Source: a virus. From it: a stretch of DNA of 28,204 bases. The notes beneath the pieces were generated by a model. The model was not told where the DNA came from. It did not search any database and saw only the letters and a list, made by a program, of their open reading frames with translations. The DNA is taken from positions 1 through 28,204 of IMG/VR virus record IMGVR_UViG_3300021364_000128. One strand, given 5' to 3'. This document shows positions 7,596-16,300 of the stretch, piece by piece (within the stretch, counting starts at the first letter, position 1; each line of letters begins with the position of its first letter). Position numbers and translations under genes: made by a program.

Positions 7596-8060
7596 ATGGC
7601 AGATAAAAAAATAAGTGCATTAACACAAGTATCTGATACAGATATAGGTGCTGATGATTTACTACACATAGTAGATAACCCAGGCGGAACACCCGTCAAC
7701 AAAAAAATGACCATTGGTCAGTTATTTGAAAATATCCCTACTCATTTAGCAGTAGACGATATCACTTCATTAACTTCAACTGCGTCAAACCTTGCTTCAT
7801 CTTTTGCAAGTGAAATCACACTGACAGGTTCAACTGCAGTTGAGTTTACTTTAGATGATGGAACAGACGTTGGTCAGATTAAAGTAATCTACAAGACAGA
7901 TAGTTCTTCAGCAGCTGCTGAAGTGACAGTATCATCTTGGGGTTATTCTTCAGATACAACAGACCAAATCACTCTTGATGCACAAGGTGAAGCGGTTATT
8001 TGTATATGGAATGGTTCGAATTGGTTCCCAATTTCAAACCTAGGTGCAACATTAAGTTAA
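7596..8060 (+). CDS. Small virion protein, fibre/tail-associated (154 residues)
   Basis: The N-terminus (KKISALTQVSDTDIGADDLL, HIVDNPGG, NKKMTIGQLFENI) is the recurring start of phage tail and fibre proteins in marine and other phages: ISxLT followed by DxLxIVD and KxTxGQL. The remaining 100 residues are beta-rich (VEFTLDDGTDVGQIKVIYKT, TLDAQGEAVICIWNGSNWFP) and end in a domain of the kind that displays a shape-complete single blade. It has no enzymatic motif and no signal peptide. Its strong ribosome binding site between gp6 and the gp7-like gene suggests high expression, as for an abundant or multi-copy virion component. The exact role is unknown. Confidence 0.7.
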   Translation: MADKKISALTQVSDTDIGADDLLHIVDNPGGTPVNKKMTIGQLFENIPTHLAVDDITSLTSTASNLASSFASEITLTGSTAVEFTLDDGTDVGQIKVIYKTDSSSAAAEVTVSSWGYSSDTTDQITLDAQGEAVICIWNGSNWFPISNLGATLS

Positions 8061-8064
8061 AATT

Positions 8065-11000
8065 ATGTCTAACGATTTTAAAATAGAAAGACTTACCGAT
8101 AGGTTAACGAACCTCTTACCTAGTTATATTAAGGAAGAGGCTCCAGTCTTTGAACTATTTTTAAAATCATACTTTGAATATCTAGAAAGTGAAATAATTA
8201 CACTTTCTTCTCAAGGTGAACTAGACGGAATTATGTTGGAAGACAGTTCGGGGTCAGTTCTTGCTGAACCCCAAACTGTTCGACCTTCACCTGATGAAGA
8301 CACTTCAAAATTATTACAAGAATCAACAGGTGCAAATCCAAACGCAACTGCCGACCCATGGAAAGTGGGTGAATATGTAGTTGGTTCAGTATCAAAGTCA
8401 GTTGCAAAGATTACTTCCGTAAATGGATTACAAATTTACGTAAACTCAATTTCAGGTTTTGGTTTCTCAGAGGGAGAAACTATTACAGGAAGAAAGTCAA
8501 AACAAACAGGAACAGTTAGTGGTTATAAAGAGAATACCATTATTGCAAACAACAAGATATTAGATTACTCAGATATCGATAGAACTTCAGAAGACTTTCT
8601 TCAACATTTCCAAACAGATTTTTTACCTTCGTTAGACCTTAGACAAACACAAAACAAAAGGTTAACTATTAAAGGTATATCAGATTTATACAAAGAAAAG
8701 GGAACTGCAGAATCATTAAAGTTCTTAATGAGAATTCTTTATAACGAAGATGCAGAGATTAGATATCCCGATAACGAAACAATTTACAACTCAGAATCAG
8801 ATTACTCACAAAAGAGAAGAGTAAACATTTTAATGACCGACCTAAGAGTTGCACCTTCAGCTACAGACAAGATAGTTCAATACGATTCAAATAATAGAGT
8901 TCTTGCAGAATCAATTGTTGAAAATGTATTTCCTATTGATGTTGAACAAGGTGAATATTCATTAGAAATTACAGACAATCATAAAGGTGAATTTGTATTT
9001 AACCAACAAGTATCACTTGTTGATAGGGACGGAGTATCACAAACAACTGGAACACTTAAAGGTTTAATCTCAGATATTATCAACACTAGTTCTTCAACAT
9101 ATATCAGAAACGAAGAAGAAGACAGTGATTTATTATTTGAAGACGATAGTGGTATTGTATTAGAACAATCAAACGTAGGTTCATTGTATTCTTTAAATGA
9201 TACTATTAATATATCAGGTTCTAAATTAGATAGTGGTGCTACAATTGCAAAGACAGTTGTCAATGGTCTATTAGAAGGTGGTGTTGACCATATCTATATT
9301 GAAGATGGGGGAGCTGGATATGCTGGAGGTGACCTAGTTGTCTTTGAACACGAAGGTCAAGGTAGTGGTGCAGAAGCAGTTATAGGTGCTGTCGGTGACG
9401 AAGTCATTTTAGAGGGTGCAACTGTTTGGGGTCAATACGAATATACTGCAATCGCAGGTGACCCAATTATTACTGGAACAGATAACAACGGAAACTATAT
9501 CGTTTTTAATGACGAAAGTGTTGAAGTGTATAACAATGGAATCTTGTTAACACCGATTACTGATTATACTCATAAAAACGATAGAGTTATCTTAGTCACT
9601 CCACCCGTTGGTGGAGAACTTATAGAAATCTATACCGAAAAAATGCGTCTTTTATCAGAAGACGAAAGTCCAGTTCAATTAGAAACAACTTCTTCACATA
9701 TTAGAAGTATTAAGATTAAGTCGCCTGGTGCTGGTTTCAAACAAGTTCCTAAAGTATACCCAGGCGGATATATTTACTTTGACGACTTGACAGGTTTTAC
9801 TGAAGGTGAAGTTGTCACTGGAACAAATTCAACTGCAACTGCAACTATTCTAAAGGTTGACGGAGAAAACAAAAGATTAATTGTTAAAAGATTATCAACT
9901 GATACAGGTGCATTCCAAAGTGGTGAAGAAATTACTGGTGGAAACTCAAATACAGTTAGACTAAACAAACAAGCAGTAGTGTCAAGTGGTGAAGGTGCGA
10001 AACTATTTGCATATTCAGATACTATTGGTGGTGTAGGTTCATTGAACATTCAAGAACAAGGTAATGGATTTAACTATGACGGAGTTATGGATTCAACTTC
10101 ATACTTCCCTATGTTGATTACTACACCAACTGCAAACCTTACAAAAGATATTGTCTTAACAGGAAGAATTTCAGGTTCAACTGCAAAGGTTGTGTCTTAT
10201 GATTCAGATAGACATATATTAACTTACACTGATTTAAATGGTTGTTTCTTAACAGAAGAGACTGTAGACTTTAATAGTGTCGATACATTTAAGATATTAA
10301 AATCAAATCCATATCAAGCAAGAGGTAAAGTTGCTGGTGAGGGTGTGATACAAGAACAATTACTTGGAGATAAATCTACACTTGATGCAAGTGCAAGTAA
10401 TATACAAGACGGAAAATTCTATCAGACACATTCATATGTGATTAAGGTTGGTGAAAGTATAAACAAATATAGGTCAGTTGTCAAGGACTTATTACACCCA
10501 GCTGGTCATATATTCTTTGGTGAGGTTGCAATTAAACAAACAATCAATAATGAGATTGTAGAACAAATCAAATTTAGACCAACAGTTGTCATTCATGAAG
10601 CACCAGTATTAACACAACCTAATGCCTTTGCAAACTCAATGAGAAAGATTCTTCTTTGGACTACTGAAGAAGAAATGAATGACCCATTAGTTGTTCTACA
10701 AGACGCAGGTGTTCCAACACCTGAAACAGACCCAAGAACTGGTCTTGCAATTACAGAACCAAGAACAGAGTATGGTGATTCTTCACATAGAAACAGACAC
10801 TTAAACATTTTTAAAATTCAAAACTTTGTAGTAGGAACTACAAGTAGACCTTATAGACAAGAACAAACTAGTGGGGTTGATACAATAGACGTGTCGGTTG
10901 TTAACAATGGTTCTCAAAACGTTTATCAGATAGACGGAACAAATCAAAAATCACTTTTATTAAACAAAGGACACATTTATCATTTCGTTCACCCAACTGG

Positions 11001-11787
11001 TCACCCATTTAAATTTTCTACAACTTCAAATGGAACACATGGTGGTGGAAGTGAATACACTACAGGTGTTCATGCAAGAGGAAATAACATAGTAGAATTG
11101 AGAACTGATAACAATACACCTGATAATCTATATTACTATTGTTCTTTACATAGTGGTATGGGTGGAAGTATTGGAACAATGTTTGTTGAATACAACACTT
11201 CAATTGCAATTGATACAGCAGACCATGATTACTTAGTAAGAAGTAATGAGAGAAGACCTTCATATGAAGGAAGAATAATTTCAGTTGGAAGTCAACAAGA
11301 CGAAGTATTCTTAATGGAAGACGGATATAAATTCTTATATGAAGAAGAGGTATATCACTTTGGTTTAGAACCAAATATTACAGAACAAGTAGCTGGAGAA
11401 GTTGTAGGTGATTCATTATTATTTGAAGATAACAGTCAAATCATAATGGAAGATGCAACGTTTGATGATATACAAGATAACTATATCTCAACTGAGAGAA
11501 CTTCAATCATAAGTCATGCACCTTTAGGAGGGACTTTTAGAAGTCTAAATACAATAACAGGACAAAGAGTTTTTGATATATCATATTATCTAAAAGACGA
11601 AACAGATAATGATGATTTTATTTTAGAAGATGGAACAGGTAATATCATGAGTGAAGAATCTAAACCCGAAGGTTTACGAATCTCAGACCTTGATACCTAT
11701 TTTCCAAAACATACAGTAGACCATTATTCGGACTTACCAAATTTTAGGACTAATATTGCATTTAGTTCTTATATAAAGTCTGCATAG
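8065..11787 (+). CDS. 7: Large baseplate wedge protein, gp7-like, with an embedded cupredoxin-like domain
   Basis: The protein has 1240 residues (T4 gp7: 1032). The start, ERLTDRLTNLLPSYIKEEAP followed by FELFLKSYFEYLES, is typical of the large gp7-position protein of T4-like marine phages; it lies between gp6 and gp8 as gp7 does. It is built of many small modules. These are GE-x-I/V-x-G ... S beta hairpins near residues 130-160 and 575-635, a GGAGY motif around residue 419, and an adhesion-type module at 458-524. Residues 945-1045 look like plastocyanin (His980, Cys1026, His1029, Met1032), and LLxED-type motifs occur five times. The conserved N-terminal third contains the GTAESLKFLMRILYNEDAEI block. 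There is no strong Shine-Dalgarno; only four bases separate it from the upstream gene. The gp7 name is inferred mainly from order. Confidence 0.65.
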   Translation: MSNDFKIERLTDRLTNLLPSYIKEEAPVFELFLKSYFEYLESEIITLSSQGELDGIMLEDSSGSVLAEPQTVRPSPDEDTSKLLQESTGANPNATADPWKVGEYVVGSVSKSVAKITSVNGLQIYVNSISGFGFSEGETITGRKSKQTGTVSGYKENTIIANNKILDYSDIDRTSEDFLQHFQTDFLPSLDLRQTQNKRLTIKGISDLYKEKGTAESLKFLMRILYNEDAEIRYPDNETIYNSESDYSQKRRVNILMTDLRVAPSATDKIVQYDSNNRVLAESIVENVFPIDVEQGEYSLEITDNHKGEFVFNQQVSLVDRDGVSQTTGTLKGLISDIINTSSSTYIRNEEEDSDLLFEDDSGIVLEQSNVGSLYSLNDTINISGSKLDSGATIAKTVVNGLLEGGVDHIYIEDGGAGYAGGDLVVFEHEGQGSGAEAVIGAVGDEVILEGATVWGQYEYTAIAGDPIITGTDNNGNYIVFNDESVEVYNNGILLTPITDYTHKNDRVILVTPPVGGELIEIYTEKMRLLSEDESPVQLETTSSHIRSIKIKSPGAGFKQVPKVYPGGYIYFDDLTGFTEGEVVTGTNSTATATILKVDGENKRLIVKRLSTDTGAFQSGEEITGGNSNTVRLNKQAVVSSGEGAKLFAYSDTIGGVGSLNIQEQGNGFNYDGVMDSTSYFPMLITTPTANLTKDIVLTGRISGSTAKVVSYDSDRHILTYTDLNGCFLTEETVDFNSVDTFKILKSNPYQARGKVAGEGVIQEQLLGDKSTLDASASNIQDGKFYQTHSYVIKVGESINKYRSVVKDLLHPAGHIFFGEVAIKQTINNEIVEQIKFRPTVVIHEAPVLTQPNAFANSMRKILLWTTEEEMNDPLVVLQDAGVPTPETDPRTGLAITEPRTEYGDSSHRNRHLNIFKIQNFVVGTTSRPYRQEQTSGVDTIDVSVVNNGSQNVYQIDGTNQKSLLLNKGHIYHFVHPTGHPFKFSTTSNGTHGGGSEYTTGVHARGNNIVELRTDNNTPDNLYYYCSLHSGMGGSIGTMFVEYNTSIAIDTADHDYLVRSNERRPSYEGRIISVGSQQDEVFLMEDGYKFLYEEEVYHFGLEPNITEQVAGEVVGDSLLFEDNSQIIMEDATFDDIQDNYISTERTSIISHAPLGGTFRSLNTITGQRVFDISYYLKDETDNDDFILEDGTGNIMSEESKPEGLRISDLDTYFPKHTVDHYSDLPNFRTNIAFSSYIKSA

Positions 11788-11790
11788 TGT

Positions 11791-11809
11791 TATAAATAGT
11801 ATATAAATA
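11791..11809 (+). promoter_or_regulatory. Tandem late promoter boxes upstream of gp8
   Basis: Two perfect TATAAATA boxes occur at 11791-11798 and 11802-11809, eleven bases apart, that is about one helical turn. GAGGAG at 11814-11819 is the gp8 ribosome binding site, eight bases before its ATG. A start from the second box would leave a short leader that still keeps the ribosome binding site. Confidence 0.8.
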
Positions 11810-11827
11810 ATCTGAGGAGATTAAAAA

Positions 11828-13285
11828 ATGGCAGCAATAATAACGGAAAAGTTTCGAATCCACAATGCGAAACAATTTAAGGAAGACTTTGGTGAGAGTG
11901 CCTCGTCAAGTTATATATTCATAGGACGTTCATTCGATTGGACTGATGAAAACAACCCACCTTCACCTGCGAATGCAGTTGGTGAAGAGATAGATTCATA
12001 TGCAGACATGATTGCTATGAAGAAGGTATCTTCTTCAGACGTATCTCATGGTTTGACAAGATATGATTGGACTTCAGGAACTTCATATGACGAATATGCA
12101 CATGATTATAGTGCAAGTAATACAAGTCCAGCAACAAGTGCAAATAACTTATACGATTCAAGATTCTTTGTAATCACTGATGAATACAATGTTTATAAGT
12201 GTATCAGAACTGGTAGAGATAGTTCAGGTGCTGTGGTAGTATCAGACGTAAAACCAACAGGAACAAGTGCAACTACTTTAGTAGAAACTGCCGACTCGAA
12301 TGCTGCCTCAGGTCGTGGTTATGTTTGGAAGTATATGTATACAATTTCTGCCTCAGAAACTATTAAATTTGTCACTAACGACTTCATTCCAGTAAAAACT
12401 ATCGGTGCTCAAACTGAAGTTGACGGAACAGGTTCAGGTGGTGCAATCGGTTCAGCTGCAACCGATGATGGTTCTGCTCAATGGGACGTAGAAAACTCTG
12501 CAGTAGACGGAGGTATTCACCATGTAGTAGTGACTAATGGTGGTGCTGGTTATACAGACGGAACACATACAGGTGTTTCAATTGTTGGAGATGGTTCAGG
12601 TGCAGTTTGTGAAGTTGTAGTATCTTCAGGTGCAATCACTCATGTCAATGTGACTTCAGTTGGTTCAGGATACAAACGTGCTTCAGTAGACGTATCAGGT
12701 ATCTCAGGAATCGGAAGTGGTTCTAATGGTGCAATCAAACCAATTATATCACCTTTCTATGGACATGGTGCAGACCCAGTTCAAGAACTTGGTGGAAACT
12801 TTATTTGTGTAAATGCAAGATTAGAGTTTGCAGAAGGTTCAGGTGATTTCCCAGTAGATAACGATTTTAGAAGAATTGGTCTTATCCAAGACCCATTCAA
12901 TGTTGGAACTACAACAGTTGCAACCTCAACTTCATTAGCTGCATATTCACAAATGACACTTTCAACAGTGACAGATTTAGACGTAGACGATACTATTATG
13001 AGTGCGTCAGTAGACGGAAGTGGTGTTGCAGTATCTAAAGTTGTATCAATAAGTGGTAATGTTGTTTCTCATGTCCCAGTTGCAAATAGTGCTGGTGGAT
13101 ATGTGGACTTTACTTCAAGTGATACAGTGTATTGGACAGGAAACAGTGGAACAGTTAACTCAGTTAACGCTGCGTTCCCTGAAGTTGAAAGATATTCAGG
13201 TCAAATAATGTATGTCGAAAATAGGGGTGCAGTGACAAGAGCTGCCGACCAAATCGAAGATATCAAACTGATTATCGAAATGTAA
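11828..13285 (+). CDS. 8: Baseplate wedge protein gp8
   Basis: The first 130 residues are highly typical of gp8 of T4-like marine phages: AAIITEKFRIHNAKQFKEDF, then SYIFIGRSFDWTDENNPPSP, then MIAMKKVSSSDVSHGLTRYD, then FFVITDEYNVYKCI and a GRGYVWKYMYTI block. At 485 residues it exceeds T4 gp8 (334). Most of the extra length is a glycine-rich insertion near residues 200-300 holding two GY motifs (Tyr242 and Tyr282), which is shared with neighbouring baseplate proteins. In T4, gp8 dimers sit on the outer wedge and bind gp10, gp7 and gp6. The gene has its own tandem late promoter and a good ribosome binding site, so it is expressed independently of the upstream 3.7 kb gene. A perfect hairpin follows its stop. 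Confidence 0.85.
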   Translation: MAAIITEKFRIHNAKQFKEDFGESASSSYIFIGRSFDWTDENNPPSPANAVGEEIDSYADMIAMKKVSSSDVSHGLTRYDWTSGTSYDEYAHDYSASNTSPATSANNLYDSRFFVITDEYNVYKCIRTGRDSSGAVVVSDVKPTGTSATTLVETADSNAASGRGYVWKYMYTISASETIKFVTNDFIPVKTIGAQTEVDGTGSGGAIGSAATDDGSAQWDVENSAVDGGIHHVVVTNGGAGYTDGTHTGVSIVGDGSGAVCEVVVSSGAITHVNVTSVGSGYKRASVDVSGISGIGSGSNGAIKPIISPFYGHGADPVQELGGNFICVNARLEFAEGSGDFPVDNDFRRIGLIQDPFNVGTTTVATSTSLAAYSQMTLSTVTDLDVDDTIMSASVDGSGVAVSKVVSISGNVVSHVPVANSAGGYVDFTSSDTVYWTGNSGTVNSVNAAFPEVERYSGQIMYVENRGAVTRAADQIEDIKLIIEM

Positions 13286-13289
13286 TTAA

Positions 13290-13307
13290 TGGGGTCTATT
13301 GACCCCA
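13290..13307 (+). promoter_or_regulatory. Intergenic hairpin after gp8
   Basis: TGGGGTC (13290-13296) and GACCCCA (13301-13307) form a perfect 7-bp stem with loop TATT, five bases after the gp8 stop and 13 bases before the next ATG. There is no T-tract, so it is more likely an mRNA 3'-end stabiliser, processing site or weak attenuator than a full terminator. GAGAG follows it as the ribosome binding site of the next gene. Confidence 0.6.
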
Positions 13308-13320
13308 CAAGAGAGAAAAC

Positions 13321-16300
13321 ATGGCAGAGAAAACTGATTTAAATATATCACCCTATTATGACGACTACAGTCAGAGTAAAAACTTCCATAAGGTCTTATT
13401 CCGTGCGAGTAGACCTCTTCAAGCAAGGGAATTAACTCAGTCTCAATCTATCCTACAAAACCAAATTGAAAGGTTTGGTAATCATATTTTTGAAGAAGGT
13501 TCGATTGTCACTGGTGCTCAAACCGATGTCGATATGGAACTTTACTTTGTTAAGGTAAAGTCTTCTAATCCAAATTCACAAGGGTCAGATTCAGTAGAAG
13601 AATACAGAAGTTCTTTCCATGGTAAAATATTACAAGGTAAAACAACTGGTGTTGTAGGTAAAGTTGTCACTTCAAGTGCAGAATCTTCAGACGACCCAAT
13701 CACATTATTCGTTAGATATCAATCACAAGGAACAGATGCAAGTAATTCATTTACTTTTGCAGCTGACGAAGAACTACATGAAGTAAGTGTAGACGAAAAT
13801 GGTGCAATATCAGACGTATTAAACAATAACGAATTCCAAGTCGACTCTCAAACAGTATTATCTAAACCAATCGGAAGAGCTTCGATTGCAAACATTTCAG
13901 AAGGTGTTATATTCATTAGAGGTTTCTTTGTTAAAGTTCCAGCACAAGAACTTATCTTAGAGAAATACTCAGGTGCCCCTTCATACAGAGTCGGTTTAAC
14001 AGTCGTAGAGAAATTAATATCTTCTTCAGAAGATTCTTCTCTATTAGATAACTCACAAGGAACAACAAACGAAAACGCTGCTGGTGCAGATAGACTTAAG
14101 TTTGAATTAACTTTAAGTAAGTATGCACTTACTACAAAAGATGATGCAGATTTTGTTGAGTTAGTCAGAGTTAATGGTGGTCTAATCGAACTAAAAATAG
14201 ACAAACCAATATACAATGAAATCGAACATACTCTTGCACGAAGAACTTTCGATGCAAATGGTGATTTTGTTGTAAGACAATTTACACCAAATTTAAAAGA
14301 ACACTTAGACACTACAATTAATGGTGGAGTTTATTCAAAAGTTAATGGTGGTGACGAATCTAAGTTCGTCATGCAAGTATCGCCTGGTAAAGCATATGTT
14401 AAAGGTTATGAAATTGAAAAGATTGGAACAACAACAATCGGTCTTCCAAAAGCAAGGTCAACAGTTTCATTAGACAATGCAAATACACCAGTCAGAATAG
14501 GAAACAAATTAAGAGTCACAAACGTTCACTCTTTACCTGAGTTTGGTAATGAGAGTGGAGTTGATACACTAGACCCATATCAAGTTGCAGAATTATACGA
14601 TACAGTCGGAAGTGCTGGTGCAGCTAACTCTAGTGAAAAGATAGGTCTATGTAGAATAAGAAACATAGACGAACATACAACAGGTGTATATAACTTATAC
14701 TTGTTTGATATCAAAATGTTAACAAAGATTGATTTAGTATCAATCACAAATGCAACACCAGTTTTAGTTGGTCAAAGAATAGAAGATACAACAACTGGTG
14801 CTCATGGTATTGTTGCAGAAGTAGATTACTCAAATAACTATATCAAAGTTCATGATTTAGTAGGAACCTTTGGTGTAGGAAATCAAATAGCTGCAACTGG
14901 TGGTGGAAACTCTTCAGGATTCCAAATCAGTGCTGTTAGAACATACAACATTGACAGAGCAAGAGGTATTTCTCAAGTATCAAATAACACTGCAAGAGAA
15001 ATATTTACTGCAGACGTTGTCACTGATTTATTAAACACTTTAACAGGAACAGTAATTTTTGGAACTAACACTGCTCTTACAGGTTTTGGAACTAAGTTTG
15101 GAACAGAATTAAAAGAGGGTGATATTGTTTATAACCCAGTAGATACAACAAATTATGTTATTGCAAGTGTCACTGATGATACAAATGCAGTATTAACTGG
15201 TTCTTCTTCAGTTGCATTCCAAGGTAATGTGACACGAAGACGTGCAACATTATATGACCAAAACCAAACTGCGTCAATATTCGCATGGCCAAGAAACTGG
15301 GTGAAATCTCATACAGGTGAATCGGTCACTGTAAGACGACAGTTCACAACTGAAATATCAGGTGGTCAGTTCTCAATAACAACGGGTGCAAATGGTGTAT
15401 TCGGTGCTGTAAACAAAGATAACTTTACAATTGCAGTTGTTGAAGAACAAGCAGGTGGTTCGTTTGTAAACGGAGATTTAATTGACCCCGATACACTTAC
15501 AGCTTCAACTGCAGTATCAGGTTCAGGACAACAGATTACATTCAGTGGTATTGATGCAAACAATGATGGTGCAACTGTAAGAGTATCATATACTGTTCAG
15601 ATAACAGACCCAGTTAATAGAAACAAAACACTTAGAAATGCAAGATTATTAAAAGTATCAGAAAATTCAACTGGTAATTTCTATGGTTGTGGATATAACA
15701 ATAAAGAAATTTCATTAGGTGTTGCAGATGCATTTAAGGTTCATGCAATATATGAAGGTGTTGACGGAAGTGCATTACCACCTAAATTTCAAACAACTAC
15801 AACTTCAGGAACTTTTGTAAACTATGAAGAGGTTGTAGGACAAACTTCAGATGCACGTGCAATCATTATTACTTTTGCTGGTGATGGTGCTGATACATAT
15901 TTCTATTACAAAAATGATAATAGATTTATTGATTCAGAAGTTATTATAGGACAAACTTCAAATGCAGTAGGAACATTATCTAATATTTCTACAGGTTCAC
16001 CAAACATAACAAACAGATACTTCTTTGACAATGGTCAGAGAGATGGTTTCTATGATTTATCAAAACTAGTATTGAAGCCTGGTGAACCAGCACCAAACAA
16101 TCAAATATTAATAGTGTTTGATTACTTCCAAGCTTCAGGTGGTGGTGATTACTTTGACGTAAATTCATACTCAGGTATCGAATATAAAGATATCCCAGTA
16201 TACTCACCAAACAAAGTTGACTTGGGTGGTTTAGAACCCGATGGAACTTTTGAGTTATCAGACTCAGTTGATTTCAGACCTATAGTTGGTCAGGTTCTAG

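Noticed and set aside
13848-14312. Long open frames on the minus strand inside the giant gene and elsewhere (for example 18443-17982, 26163-25750)
   Set aside because: They lie opposite strongly conserved coding sequence, have low-complexity Ser/Val/Pro-rich translations typical of antisense frames in this AT-rich DNA, and lack ribosome binding sites.
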